Below, one piece after another: positions 34,836 to 48,430 of a stretch of 64,000 bases of DNA. The notes beneath the pieces were generated by a model. The model was not told the origin of the DNA. It searched no databases and worked only from the letters and a program-made list of their open reading frames with translations. This DNA comes from Silurus meridionalis. Its lineage: Eukaryota; Chordata; Actinopteri; Siluriformes; Siluridae. A program made the position numbers and the translations under genes. Position 1 is the first letter of the stretch. Each line of letters begins with the position of its first letter. The stretch is taken from NCBI RefSeq assembly GCF_014805685.1, contig NC_060900.1:4548101-4612100 (forward strand), given 5' to 3'.

Positions 34836-36941
34836 ACAGTAGTAGTGTACACACACCAAAACTAATGGTTTACCTTACTAGGATAGCGAGGTTAGACAGA
34901 ATAAATATCTAATGCTAAAGTGTGTGATATCAATTTAAACCATACCTTGATCATGTCTACATCAACAGAGCTCATTCACACGCCACAGCACTGCTCTTGA
35001 TGTACAATACACCTTTCTGAGGAAAAAAGAAGGCAATAACAATAATAAATGAGGTGGTAACCAATACATATATCAGCTCGGACTGTCTGACTGGGTTTTT
35101 TATTAAAAGGCTCACATCACTCATTTCTTTTGAAGAAAGCAGTCAGAAAGACTATTCAACGAGACAAACAATAGGCCTCTTCTTTACTTTGACCATTTAG
35201 CCTCAGTGTTTCCAACTAATATTTTTCTTCTTACCATCGTATTTTAACCACAGAAGCGCAACGACCTTCACTAATTATAAAGAGCCATCTACTGCTCTCC
35301 TATTAAAAAGTAATCATCCAAATTACCTACATACATCACATCTAGGGTATGTCACACAGTGAAAGTACAGGAATATGCCCTGCAAAAAAAAAAAAAAAAA
35401 GAAAAATCAAACAAAACCCAACAATCATATAACCTTCATATCCTCTTCACACCGAATTACACAAAATCCTTCATCAGAGTTTATATCCTAATTACAGCGA
35501 ATCCTTTTTAATGTGTAATTGTTCACATATTCCTTTGTGTGTTATTGTTTTCATTCAGGTGTTTTTGAAACTTGTCTCTGTTGAAAACGAGGGCTTGACC
35601 CCTCACCTATTTTTATATATTTTATCAATATTTTTCGACCCCTCACAGCCATGGCACGTTGGAGCGTGAGATGAAGAGATGAAGAGATCTCCAGTGGCAG
35701 AAAGCCTTTGAGAAGTGAAGCGGGATGCAAAGCCGGGCGTAATCCCCAGAGTCTCGTGGTAGGGTTGATCCTGCTAACGATGGACAAATCTACGTGAACA
35801 TGACAGCTGGAGCTGGTGAAGAGAGTTTAATCAAAGTATTATAGAACAGCACAAGATGATAGAAGAGCAGAAATGTCAGAACGTAGTGATGTTAGAAATG
35901 TTAAAATCCTTAATACTAGAATTTCAATGCTCTAGGCCTAAACTAAAGCCCACTTTCTGTATCAAAATGAGTAAAGATGCATGTTTGTGCACTTGGAGGA
36001 ACCAAAAAAACAGACATCCACTCATCCAATACATATATGCAGTGTTACACTTTAGCAAGACATCTAGTATTGGTATCTGACCATTTAATGGCAAACTTCA
36101 GAACACATGAAGCACCATGAAGAATAGGAACCAACAGAAAGTAAAAGTGGAACTCCAAGCCAACCTAAACATTCATAGTAGGTCTCTAAAACGTGGCTTA
36201 GCAGAACCCAATACTCTCTAGGAAGAGAGTTCGTACTATAAATACATGGAACTCCCTCATTGCTATTGATGCTTCTTTCAAATCGAAGTCGAATTTGAAG
36301 ATTTGCAGCTGCATCGGGGTGGATACTTTGGTGGCAGGCGCTGTTTTGCTTCACTAGCTGGTGCACTAGCTAATGCCATATTTTTGTGTCAGAACAATTT
36401 CAAACACAATTACAATCCTTTTCAAAAGAATTCCCTGCGGCCCACAAATCTAGTGCGAGTCCGTTTCCAGTTTTAAACTTTGCTGAGATTCTAAGAGCCA
36501 ACGGCATCACTGTCTTGTCTGGGTCGATATGTGACAGGTTCTCCAAATGATCCTTAAATGATGGAAGTGAAAACGGAGAAACGCAACGTCGCAGATCCTT
36601 AATGCACCAAAGCGGACGATTTTTCACAGCAAATATCGGTCAGGCGTCGAAAAAACGGGAACCTCAAATTGCAGATTTCTAGTGGTTTGATTGGCTCCAT
36701 ATGAATAGCAGTTGCTTTTATGCTGAAATTTGATATCTGCCTTTAGACTTCGTTATCAGTTACCAGTTCACGTATTTTTCTCAATGCAGGTGAACACTGT
36801 TTGGTAATAATGCATTTGCTACAGGAGTTTACAGGAAAACACTTAGTCATGCATTGGTTATGGGATGAACAGTGTTAATGTAAAAAATAAATAAATGCAT
36901 AAACAGCATAGCTGTAAAAAACAAAGGGATAAAACAACAAG

Positions 36942-36990
<49 letters not shown>

Positions 36991-37164
36991 TATAATTATA
37001 CAAAATAATAAATAAGTGTTTAGGTTTAATATAAATGACAAAAATATAATAAGACAAATAAAATTTACAATAAAAATATCAATGCAATATTTCTATTCAA
37101 TTATATATTATTTCTAAATAATATTTTTATTATGTCGCATTTGTGTTAACATTGTTGGTACATA
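34836..37164. other. intergenic, no gene seen
   Basis: AT-rich unique-looking sequence apart from the (TAA)n run. Open frames are short and show no family resemblance. Confidence 0.4.
36942..36987. repeat. (TAA)n microsatellite
   Basis: About 14 TAA trinucleotides in AT-rich intergenic DNA. Confidence 0.9.
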
Positions 37165-37600
37165 GCACATGTACACTATATGGACAAAAGTATTAGGACA
37201 CCTGACTTTTCCAACCATATGTGGTTCTTCCTCAAACTGTTCCCACAAGATGTATAGGATGTTTTTGGATGCGGGAGCATGAAATCTTTCCTTCACTTCA
37301 TCTAGGAGACCCAAACCTGTTCCAGCGGCTCCATGAAGATATGGTTTGCATAGGCTGGACTGGAAGATATTGAGTGGCCTGCTCTCCAGCTCTGACCCTG
37401 ACCCTATTGAGCACCTTTGGGATGAATCTGAACGCTGACTGCACCCCAGGCCTTCTCACATCACCGAAATCAGTACCTACATTTATTCTGTTTTTGTGGC
37501 TGAATGAGCACAAATCAAACTCCACAAATCTAGTGAAACATCTTCCTAGAAGAGTGGAGGTTATTATGGGTGGGGTGACCGCCACAAAAAACGTTTATGT
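37165..37600 (+). mobile_element. Tc1-like transposase relic
   Basis: CACTATATGGACAAAAGTATT starts the element. At 37,360-37,440 the plus strand still suggests the transposase sequence EWPALQL followed by IEHLWDE in another frame, resembling the WPxxSPDxNPIEHLWD block of DDE Tc1 transposases. Stops and frameshifts make it dead. It is the best preserved of the family here. Confidence 0.7.
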
Positions 37601-40600
37601 CCGCTGCTATAATACTGAGTCTTCTCACGCTATCAGATTGAAAACGCGTTGTGCAGGCAGAAAGCATTATCGTGCCTTTACCATGAGCATGATTTTCAAT
37701 GTCCAGGAATTCTGAAACGATATACAAGTGTGAGGTTAGGTCTGAGCATTCGTGATGGATTTGCCTGTGGATTGATGATGGTGTGTGTTCCATTATTCAA
37801 TATATTTGATGATTGTATGTATTTTTTCCTCATGCATGTGCGTGTAAGTGTTCGTGATTAGGCTGAGGAGGGAAGGGGTCGCTTCTGGTTTAAACCACTG
37901 TTATTTTGCATATAGTTCATCCATCTGATATTCTCATAACTTTGGTTACGCACATTTAAAAAAACAAAACAAAACAGAAAACTGTTTTTCCACAAAAAGT
38001 TGGAAAAGTGTTTTTTTTTTTTTTTTTACGCGCATTTGGATACGAAAGATGAGAGAATTGCCAGAAAGATGCAGCGAGAAGCTTGTTGTTCTTGCGTGGC
38101 ATATATTCATCATGACAGAAATCAGTGGAGCAGAAAACTGAAGGCAGGCTTCACTCTCTCTCTTTCTCTCCTTTTTTTTTTTACCTCAGTCACTTTCTGT
38201 TTTCTTTAAAAAAAAGTTTAAACCCCACCTTGGCTCCATTGTGCCTATAACCACTTGAACATTTCTCCTTTGTTTCTCCCACGCGAGAAAAGGTCCGACT
38301 TCAGTGCGCTGCACATCTGGACGGATTCCCTCTCATTTGAATAAACCAAAGCCAAGTTTCAGCACGTTTTCTGCGAATAAAAAATAAGCCTTTCCATATG
38401 GGGAAACAGTCTTATTTTCCATATTGGACATTCTCGTAGGTTCGAGCGAGGATTTGACTGCATAGACGTGTGTAATTGGAGGGAAAATCTGTTTTCCACA
38501 AACAAGATGCTAAAGCCTCGCCTTGAACGCGTTTGCCCATAGCATTCTTTTTTTCCATTTATTGCAATCCGTTATTGGATGGCAGGGTTGGTTCAACTCC
38601 AGCTCTATGATGCGGAGTTGGTTGGTCCACAACCAAGAACCGCTCGTGTTATTCTTGTTGCCACGGCGAACAACTCGGCTTAATTACTTCATCGGCATTA
38701 CGCCAGAATTATCAATACGAATACAACCGTAGGACCATGAACCAACGCTCTGTGAAGAGAACAAATGAACTGGTCGTTGCTGCAAACCAAACGTCTCCAG
38801 GAGCAACGCCAGGGTTAATGATATGCTTCATTGGCGCACTTGAACCGTTTAAAAAGCATAACAAATGTATCTGTTGTCTTTCTTTGGATCACTTTGGATG
38901 GTAAAATACCATCCTAAAGCCAGAGGTAAAACATTTAAAAACACTGATTATTTTTATGCCAAAAAAAAACCTCTAACATGTCTCACAAACGTGGGATTGC
39001 AGGTGGGGTTTTTTTGGTATACATGCAGTGAAAGAGCCATCATCACATAAAGGGAATGCCTAATACAATTACAATATACTATAAATATATTTAATGTGGG
39101 ATAATAACGTCGAATTTTGTAGTCATTATTACTTATCAAAAAAATTGCTAAATTCACTACAGTGAAGTAAATAAACACAAGACTGTATAGTGGATTTGAA
39201 TGTTCCAGTGAAAGCTCAATGCTAATGACAGCATGATTTCTGCCTTCATTCTTGCATTACATGAGGAATAATGCACATTAGGGTGTGCCATTCTAGGAAA
39301 ATAATCAACACTGCACAAAGAGAAGAGAAATCGCAACCACCTCTCATTTAAATGTTTTAATTCTCTTATACATTTTATTGGATTCATAAAAGAAATTATT
39401 TTAATAACGTTTTATTTACATTACCTACATTATCAGCTATAAACAGTCATTTTTGTCATCCGATTGTGTTTTTTTTTTGTCACAGTACTGTGAAACAGCA
39501 TAGCAGAAGGACTGGTAATGTTGACACTGGAGACTCCTTCCAAAAAATATTAAAGAGCTCTTTCATGAAAACGGCTTTATTTCATCAATCTTCTTTCTAT
39601 AAAATCTGCAGGACATCTGCCATATGAATAATATGAGTTGCTAAAAACAATAACATATAAGAGTGAATGCAATATTGCCATATAATTATATTTCTTATAT
39701 AGTAACACTTTATATCAGAGCTGCTGTTATAAAAATAAAAAAAAAACACCTTCGACCAATCAGATTCAAGAATTGAACAGCACTGCGGTACAGTGTACTG
39801 TATGTTTTGCTTTATCATGGACAGGGTTGCTCTCCAGAAGAGATCCAACAAAAAAGATCAATGATGTTTACTTTCAGTAATTGTGGAGGTCGAGCTTAGA
39901 TAATCGTTTGTTTTCCACCACATGCGCCTGCATTATTGTCATCTTCAATAACTTCAATAACAATAAAATGATTTATCTTCTTTGGAAGTCAAAACACTAT
40001 CATCACGAGGGTCGAGAAGGTTTTTAGTTGTAACATCTAAACTTATTTATCTCCTGATCGCAAATCCTCGTGTGAAGTGGATTTATGCGAGATTTACAGT
40101 AGCCTTTAACACTTTTGTGTCAGGAGGCGAGTAAGATTGCATCGCCACCTGTTCTGAAGCCGAGCTACAAATCTGTTAACACTCGCTGCACTGAATACGG
40201 CTAATTCCGTCCGAACGCATGAACCGATAGATCTTAGACCCCCCCAGACATGGTGCTCAACGGTTTGCTTATTGTTGACGTGATAAAAACAGAGATATCA
40301 GGTACCCCAACCAACACTGGCTCAAGTAAGGAGTCACTGGTATCAGCTGAAATAAATCTTTCATCAAAGCACATATTTTTGATACAGTATGTGTTTTGGA
40401 CTAAAGCAGTCTTTCTTCAATCTAAGGTTGCAGGGTTTACAGAAATAGCAGACTATGGAACAGACTGAAATCTTCCAACTAACAAGAAGAAAAGATTACT
40501 ATATAACTAATTGGGATAGAAAGATCTGAAAACATGTTGAGAGATCTGTTAATTCTGGAATAATTAACTGGCATTTGAAATTACATAATTAGTTGTTGCC

Positions 40601-40914
40601 CAAGTAAATCATTATATATATAAAAAATAATAATAATAAAAAAATAGAAAACCTTATGGCGTTGTAACACAAGGAAGTCGTCCACCAATTATGGAAGGCT
40701 AAAGGTAAATAAAGCAACCAAGTTTGTAACATTACATAATCTTGAAGGGGGTTGGGGTTGGGGGGGTTCCAGTACAGTATACAGTATATTAAAGCTGCTG
40801 ATTGGAGACCAATGAAAATGAAAGAAAAAGAGGTGCTATATACTTGTATGTGTATTTTACAGCACAGTGTAATTGCTTCTTTGCATATCTTAATCCTATT
40901 GAAGTTAGAAGCTG
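37601..40914. other. intergenic, partly non-repetitive
   Basis: 38,240-38,830 is less AT-rich and free of obvious repeats, with TTAATTAC and ATTATCAATAC-type homeodomain-like words; it is a candidate regulatory stretch only. The rest is AT-rich with no recognisable gene. Confidence 0.35.
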
Positions 40915-41052
40915 GGGTCAGCCATGACCCCTGAAGCACTGAGGGTTAAGGGCCTTGCTCAGGGGTGCAAAAGTGGCAACTTGGTGATACCATGGCTTGA
41001 ACCCCAACTTTCCGATCAGTAACCCAGACGCTTTACCACTGAGCCACTGGGA
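40915..41052 (-). mobile_element. tRNA-derived SINE (minus orientation)
   Basis: AAGGGCCTTGCTCAGGGG, GGCTTGAACCCCAACTTTCC and GCTTTACCACTGAGCCACTGG are the complement of the SINE tRNA head and body. Confidence 0.75.
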
Positions 41053-44000
41053 ATTGCAATAATACATATGCATGTTGATGAAACATTGCAACATTTTCAG
41101 TGTTAAGAAATATAACCCTTTAGCAACCAAGGATCATTTGGGGGCCAACAACTAAAACTTAACCATAAGAGCACCCAGAATGGATATAATGGATTCTTTG
41201 TGTAAATCTCAGTATCATCTGGATAACAAGGAAAATGCGATTGTGACAATGGATGATCTCACCCAAGTGTCACATGTAAACTGATCCTTGAAGAACCCCA
41301 AGAGCTAAAACCAGCAGCCAGCCAGTTTAAACAAATGATGTCTGTTAATAAGGATTAGAGAGGATTAGAACTGGTCAAAAGCTAAGACTCTAATCCCAAG
41401 GGCTGCGAGATGGAAAATGTCGAGGTCAAGCTTTTCTGTTCCAAATGGCAAGCGATAAAAATGCCTTACAATGCTCGCCAATTTTGCTGCAATCAGGCTG
41501 TTTATCAAAATGACAGTGTGGTTTACATATTTGTGTAATTTCCTGCATACAAATAACTATAAGTAACATAAGGTTTGATTTACCAAAACATAAAGTTTCT
41601 TTTGAGAACTTTTTATTTGATTTGTGATATGAATCACAACAAAAGGGGACTCATGCAGGTCAGGTGTATGGACATTTTTTTTCCTAAAACACAAGGTAAT
41701 CGGGCAGGAAAGGGTACAATGCAGTCTAGAATAATAACATTATAAAGGGTTTAATTTGGTCTTTAGAATCATCAGAAAAATACAATGGAGTTCCTGTGTT
41801 GACGGCCTCCCTTCAGTGGCTTAACACCTAAAATCAACAAAATAATTAACACTATGAGGACATGTATAAACTTAAAAAAAATAAGGGCTTATTATTCAAC
41901 CATGTCGAAATAACTCAGAGATCTTACAGTACATGTATGTAGAAAAGTGTGTAACAAACAACCAAGACTTTTCCACAGTGCCAGTGCAACCATTTTTGCC
42001 TCAGGTTTATTTACAGCTCCATGATTGCTGGCTCTAAAAGCACACTGGTGTCACTAATCAGAGGAGGTGTGCTGCTCTTGGAGACAGATCTGTTTCAATA
42101 TGGCAAACCGTGTAGATCTTTTTTCTGCCGAATTCGACTTGAATTCTCCATCTCCTATTGATGGGGGACGATGACGACAGAATCTATTTTGTTCGACTAA
42201 TCAATAAACCATTACATATTTGTTTGACTTCCCATTCCTAGTCTAACTACTCTATGAAAAATTGCTACTTAAATTACACTAATTACCGAATAGAATGCCG
42301 TCTGTTATATAACAGAACTACAGGAGTTCAAGGCTTACAAATTTGAAATTCCTCATTACACAAGTTGGATTATGGAATGGCAGCCATGTTGATTCAGTAT
42401 TCCTTTGACCTGTAATATTCTCCAAAACAACCCCAAATAATTGAGCTTCCATCTCCATATTTGACTGTGAGTTTAAGACAGTGTGGTAGTCATCTGGTTC
42501 TTCTAAAATTTCTTTCTCATCCTATCTCGGGGAGATTTTCCTTTCTCCACAGTTGCCACTGGTTTGCTCATTAGTGTTTCCAGTTTGCTCATTAAATTAC
42601 ATTTTATACAACTTTATAAAAAAGACAATGTTCATTGTTGAAAACGTTCTAAAAATTTCTAAAAATTCATCTTGTCATCATCTTGGTATCATCTTGTCTC
42701 TTGTTTTACGTCTTACAGTATAAGTTCTTCTGTTTGAGCTGTAAAATTTGGGTCATCTGTCCAGAGAAAAGTCATTCACAGGCACATTCACTGCCGAATT
42801 GTGTGTTTTTGCCTTTTACCTGGTTCAGAACCAGAAAGAGCTTTATTTTTAAGTATGCTCGCACTTACAAGGAATTTGTTTCGGTGACAGATGTTTGCAC
42901 ATTTTTTTTAAGTAATAAATAAATAAATAAAATACAAAAGTGTTATTGCACATTTTTATCTTTGTTCCATGTACAAAGACAAGGTGTCTCCAGACTTTTG
43001 ACAGGCAGTGTATAAATATATAGTCCTCTCTTTTTCTCCTGTGTTTTTGTGGCTTTTGCGACATCAAACTTTCTTTTTGGGACTTCCTAAAGTGCTCCCA
43101 ACTCTACTCTGTTTTTTTTTTTCTTTGACTGTATCCTAAATAAAACATGTAAAAAAATCTCTTTTCACTTCTCTTTTTTTTTACCAACATGACAATTTTA
43201 GAAACATTTTGAATGAATCTGGAGGTGATTCCTACTGGACAAAATATAATTAAAAAAATGGGCAAAACGCAGCCCAATGTTTCGAGCAATGTGCATGTCA
43301 AACGCATCCTGTTCAAATTAGGACTTCAAACAAATACCGGTCTGAGAACAAAACGTTAGCCTTTTGGATGCTACTATGCTGTAGGTCTGTAATGTGACTC
43401 GAGTGTGAAGCAAGTGTTGGAGTTCTGATCTCTCCGCTTTTTCAGTTCTTATCATGCATGCCAGTCCAGCAGCAATTAACTAAAATCAGGGGGCAGAGGA
43501 AGCTGAGAGGAAGGAGAAAAAAGAGCAAACTTCCTGGGGAATGTGCCCACTTCCTTCAAAGGCGAGGCTCCCAAATGGTGCCCAAGTGTGTTGTGTGTGT
43601 TTCTGTGTATGTGTGTGTTTGTGTGAGTGAGAGGAATAGAAATAGCATCTTGAGCCTTTGAGTCTAAAGCCTCAAATCAATAAAAAAAAAAGAGAGAAAG
43701 GATCCAATGACTTCCTCCTGTCCTTGGAATCCACAAACTACTCACTGCATCGGATCTGCTCACGCACAGCTCGATGCTGGACGACGTCCAGTCGTAATTG
43801 ATTGAGTGAAAACGAAAATAATGATAACAAAATAACTCTTACTATTACAATCAGGAAAAGAAGCAATGATTCCAACCAGCTGCTGTGATATTGTAATTTT
43901 TAGAATGACATTTCAGATTGATGTTTTCATCACAGCCCTGCATTCTGCACCGCATGCAATCACAGCCTTTTAGTACTTACAGCAAACTGATATTAAAGAC

Positions 44001-45669
44001 CTGTCACTTTTCAGTTTATTGCTGACGAGCCTCAGAGCGATCAGAGTGTCATTCTTTGGCTCTGTCCACATGGGTTGTGGCTAATTCTAAAAACGTTTGC
44101 ATTTCTTGCAAACAGTCCATAGAAAAAGCATATCCAAAATAGCCTTCCATTTATCATCAGCTGGCTGGATGAGGAAGTCATACTTAAAGATGCATTGGGT
44201 ACAATTTGGCAATATACAAAACACTGGAATCCCCAAAACACTATAGAAAGTTCCAAGTTAAAAAAAATATTAACATGCAAAATTAGAGTTATGATGATTT
44301 CTAAAGTGGTTTTATGAATCAATTATGACCAAAAAACAGTGTATTAGCACTAGGCAATCTTTGTAAGAAAAATCAGCCGATTTATTTGATAAAATATTGC
44401 AGTGTCTATAAAATGATTGACAAAAGGCTGATCCAAAGTTTTGCAGTCCTAAGCGTAAGTGTCAGCGCTCTGTCACTCAGATTTATATCTCGAATTTACT
44501 GTGTCTTCTGTCCCTTTTGAGAGACAACCATAGTTATTATATTTTTTATTATATATTTTCAACATAATTTCCAACATTGTATTAGTAAGAAACAGGGACG
44601 TGCGCAGACATTTTGAGAAACTGGGAATCAAGTGGAAATAAGGGCACTTTTTCATATTTATATGTATTTACATTTTTTTTATATCAAAAAGTTAAATATA
44701 TTGACTATATTTAATATATTGGTTAAAATATATATATTATTTATAATATATAAATGAGAAATTTATATATAACTATATACAAATTATATATAAATATATG
44801 CAAATTAGTGCATTTTGACACCTGATTTACATATCAATGTAGTGATTTTGACCATGTTATTAATTTTACTGTATTCAGCTGTTGTTTTTCCATTAAGCTT
44901 GTATGCCCATGATATATTGCATTAGCTAAACTTCAGCTAACATATTACATGGTAGGTCATGAGTCATGGATGTTAGAAAGACAAATTTACTATATTTGCT
45001 GTTTGTCTTTGGATAATTAGCTGTAAATTTGAGGCACAGCTTACTCTTTTGATCATCACCACTCACCTCCACTTAACGACATACACAACTAAAAAAGGAA
45101 GGAGGCCTTCACTTCTGTGGCTCTCTGCCTGTCTCCGATTAGCGTGTGCTACACTGCTGTGCTGAGAGAAATCTACTCTTAGATTCTACTACGATCTCCT
45201 AAATATACTACCATATATACTACTTTCTTTTTCAGTATCAGTGAAATACATCATGATCATACGTAAACATTGCAAGGGTTTGCTAATTGCTAATTATGCT
45301 AATTGCTAACTAATTAGTTTTCAGTAAAATACAACTTCAGATGTCAAACATACAGAATATATACAGAATACAAAACCTAATTTCTCACTAAACTCACAAT
45401 TCACATTTCACATTTCCTTCATTTGAACACTTTGCTATCTCACAATGCAGCCTGCCTCGTCTCAGATCGCCTTTGCAAACCTGTCATGCTTTTGCTACCT
45501 AATATGTGCAGCTGTTTCAAGTCCATTCCTTGATTTGTTTGCAATTATTTACATAATATGGAAAAAAAGAATTGTGGACACCTAGCCATAAGATTGGTCC
45601 TCTTATTATTATTAACGTCCTATTGTACGTTTAGTTTCCATTGCTGTTAAAATGACCTCTATTCTTCTG
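41053..45669. other. intergenic, no gene seen
   Basis: A decayed Tc1 terminus (GGTGTCTCCAGACTTTTGAC) lies near 42,983. A TATA-rich low-complexity patch is at 44,690-44,815. The open frame at 43,458-43,661 (plus) has no recognised family. Confidence 0.4.
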
Positions 45670-45709
45670 GATGGATGGATGGATGGATGGATGGATAGAT
45701 GGATGGATG

Positions 45710-45756
<47 letters not shown>

Positions 45757-45800
45757 GGATAGATGGATGGATGGATGGATGGATTGATGGATGGATGATC
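45670..45800. repeat. compound (GGAT)n/(GATA)n microsatellite
   Basis: Runs of GGAT and GATA tetranucleotides in alternating blocks. The minus-strand Ser-Ile-His-Pro peptides it encodes are artefacts. Confidence 0.95.
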
Positions 45801-46338
45801 CACAGGGGCATTGACATGGGCATTGTTTGACACTCCAAGCATCTTCAGCATCAAGACATCCTTCACAATGGTGTACTTCCAACTTTGTGCTAACATAAGC
45901 AGTATGGTCAAAAAAATATGACCCATACTAGCAGCAGGCTAATGCCCAGTGGTCAGGAATGAGTTAAACTGAATGTGTTTGTCAGGCAAATGGGAAATCT
46001 ATGCATGATTTTTACCTCACCATGTAAACCCCGCCTCTTGACCCACTGCAAATCTCTTCCTACATACTATTTTTTGCCACCATCCACATGAGGACCACCA
46101 GCATCGAATATCCATCTAAGAGCATGCATGCATACCTACTTCTCCACCACCACCCCCCTCCCCTACCTCTGAGATATTAATCAGACCTGGCTCCAATCAC
46201 CAAAGTTGTTTTCAGGTTTGGGATTTATGCAGTCGCAGACCTCTGATAACAAATCCCTGTTCCTCTTTCAGCCATCATAAGATCTTTACATCTAATCAAT
46301 AGATGTAAAATTTGGTTATTTAGAAAAATGACTCTGTT

Positions 46339-46340
<2 letters not shown>

Positions 46341-46394
<54 letters not shown>

Positions 46395-46430
46395 AAGAAA
46401 GAAAAGAAAGAAAGAAAAAAGAAAGAAAAG
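46341..46430. repeat. (GA)n then (GAAA)n microsatellite
   Basis: About 25 GA units followed by AAAG/AAAAG steps. Confidence 0.95.
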
Positions 46431-46678
46431 ACTTTGAAAATAACTTTCGATGACTGTGTTTGAGCAGAACTATTCTGCATACAAGAAAAACTGCACATAG
46501 ATGGACTAGACAGATTAAATAGACTATAGCATGTCTGATGTCCAGACATGGATCTTCTGCATGAAGTATTTTTCCAATTAAATCACCATGAAGAACCAGA
46601 AAATGAGATGATTTTTCAGGGACACTTTATATAAGGAAAAGCTTATAATTGTAGAGTGGATGAAAATCTGAATGATGA

Positions 46679-46765
<87 letters not shown>

Positions 46766-46840
46766 CGTCCGTCCGTCCGTCCGTCCGTCCGTCCGTCCCT
46801 CCCTCCCTCCCTCCCTCCCTCCATCCATCCATCTATTTAT
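46679..46840. repeat. five-step compound tetranucleotide array
   Basis: Blocks in order are CTAT, CTGT, CCGT, CCCT and CCAT, each differing from its neighbour by one base. A further CTAT/CCAT remnant follows the SINE at 46,978-47,006. Confidence 0.95.
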
Positions 46841-46845
46841 CTAGG

Positions 46846-46955
46846 AGGTGGTAGATTAGTGGTTAAGGCATTAGACTTTTTGGTTCATAAATTCAAATCC
46901 CAGCCACAACAAGCTGCCACTCCTGGGCCCCTGAGCAAGGCCCTTAACCCCATAG
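46846..46955 (+). mobile_element. tRNA-derived SINE fragment
   Basis: GGTGGTAGATTAGTGGTTAAGGC (in parts), TTCAAATCCCAGCC, CAAGCTGCCACTCCTGGGCCC and GCAAGGCCCTTAACCCC follow in order. It begins immediately after the compound tetranucleotide repeat at 46,679-46,840. Confidence 0.75.
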
Positions 46956-47006
46956 CTGATCGTTTTTATGAATGAGATCCATCTATCTATCCATTTATCT
47001 ATCTCT

Positions 47007-47361
47007 CTAGCTGCTTCGCTCTTCAGACCCACCATATAATCAATCAGGTTTTCCTGCCAGCTGCTGAACTATGTGTCAAATTACATCAAATACTAGCAAA
47101 AGTTATTCTGAATAAAAATCATACGTCTCTCCTAAGGTAAGTAAGTATTTTCTGAAATCTTGCCTGTCAGTTATTTCACATTAAACACTGTTCCTTACCC
47201 ATCTGTAGTTATTACTGGGTAATTAATGGAGTGTTAATGTGCCTATATAACCGCCTCTGGTTTTCAAAGCGGCTTCCAAAAACACATCAAGCGTAATTAC
47301 ACGCGGTTTCGTGTCGCCAGTAACACCCGCATGCTGGCGAGGCTGTAAAACTCTCAGCTGG

Positions 47362-47365
<4 letters not shown>
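47007..47365. other. intergenic, non-repetitive
   Basis: 47,205-47,345 is repeat-free and moderately G+C-rich with AAGCGTAATTACACGCGG wording. It could be conserved noncoding DNA, but that cannot be told without alignment. Confidence 0.3.

Positions 47366-47413
<48 letters not shown>
47366..47413. repeat. (CA)n microsatellite
   Basis: About 24 CA units in an otherwise non-repetitive stretch. Confidence 0.95.
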
Positions 47414-47415
<2 letters not shown>

Positions 47416-47831
47416 GGTAAGTAAATCACGCTCGGTTCTGGTGAGCTGCTGAGAGAGAGATAGAAAGAGAAAGAGTGAGAAAGAAAGTAAGAGAGAGCAT
47501 TTGAGCAATCGCACCGTGCTGTCCTGCTCGTTATCACGTCCTGCGGTGACGGCTCGGAGGCCACTTTCTCCAACACGCTCCGGATGGAAATGATTGCTCT
47601 TAGGTACAAGAGCCAAGTCTGAAAGCAAAGGAGTTATTTATGTTAGTGTGGGCCAGCTGAGAGCAGATGTTTTGCACAGAACTGTGGAGGATGAGTGAAA
47701 GCCTAAATAAATACAAAAGCGAGAAGGGACTAACTTAAGTCAGTAGGAATCAAACTGAATAGAAACCGGGCCTTTAGACGCATCAATGTTGTGTTATTTT
47801 TGTAGTTGTTGTAGTGATTGGTCTATGTAAT

Positions 47832-48430
47832 ATACACTACATGGACAAAAATATTAGTACATCTGATTTTTGCAGGATTATGTGGTTCGTCCCCAAAGGT
47901 CCCCTGGTGGTCCAGTGGTTAGGATGCGGCGCTCTCACCGCTGCGGCCCGGGTTCGATCCTCGGTCAGGGAACCAACCCCAGCTTTTAGGGTTGCACAAG
48001 CCTTAGTGTCGGTCCCAAGCCTGGGTAAATAGGGAGGGTTGCGTTAGGAAGGGCATCCAGCGTAAACACATGTGCCAAATCAAACATGCGGATGGTCCGC
48101 TGTGGCGACCCCTAATCGAAGAAGCCGAAAGAAAGTTTATGTGGTTCGTCTCCAATCTGTTACCGCAGAATTAAAGGTACACAATTTTATAGCAGGTCTT
48201 TGGATGAACAACGGCAGCTCTATGAAGATATAGTTTATATGGGTTGAATTGGAAGATTTTGAATGGCCTGCTATAGAGCTCTGACCTCGACCCTACTGAA
48301 TACAAATCTCCACTCTACTGGAACATCTTTCCAGAATGGTGGAGGGAATTCTAACAGCAAATAGGAACTAAATGTGGAATGGGATGAGATTTATAGTCAG
48401 GTATCTACAAATGTTTGTGCAGACAGTGTA
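47832..48430 (+). mobile_element. Tc1-like DNA transposon relic, split by the tRNA-Glu SINE
   Basis: Begins CACTACATGGACAAAAATATT and continues after the SINE with GGTTGAATTGGAAGATTTTG, GGCCTGCTATAGAGCTCTGACC and GGAACATCTTTCCAGAATGG. It is one of several relics in the window that share these words. No intact frame. Confidence 0.65.
47892..48136 (+). mobile_element. tRNA-Glu-derived SINE with intact head and 14-bp target duplication
   Basis: Positions 47,901-47,972 fold as a 72-nt tRNA-Glu with anticodon CTC: acceptor CCCCTGG/TCAGGGA (one mismatch), anticodon stem CGGCG/CGCTG, T arm CCGGG-TTCGATC-CTCGG. The SINE body follows and ends in CTGTGGCGACCCCTAATCG and AGAAGCCGAAAGAAAG, an RTE-like LINE tail. 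The flanks carry the identical TTATGTGGTTCGTC at 47,878-47,891 and 48,137-48,150, proving insertion by target-primed reverse transcription into an older Tc1-like relic. Confidence 0.9.

Noticed and set aside
45612..45926. Long Ser-Ile-His-Pro repeat protein on the minus strand
   Set aside because: Pure translation of a GGAT/GATA microsatellite.
46656..46854. Repetitive plus-strand proteins (Leu-Ser-Ile-Tyr, Ser-Val-Arg-Pro)
   Set aside because: Translation of the compound tetranucleotide array.
47901..47972. Functional tRNA-Glu gene
   Set aside because: The tRNA-like fold is the head of a SINE with a 14-bp target duplication and a LINE-type tail; the acceptor stem has a mismatch.
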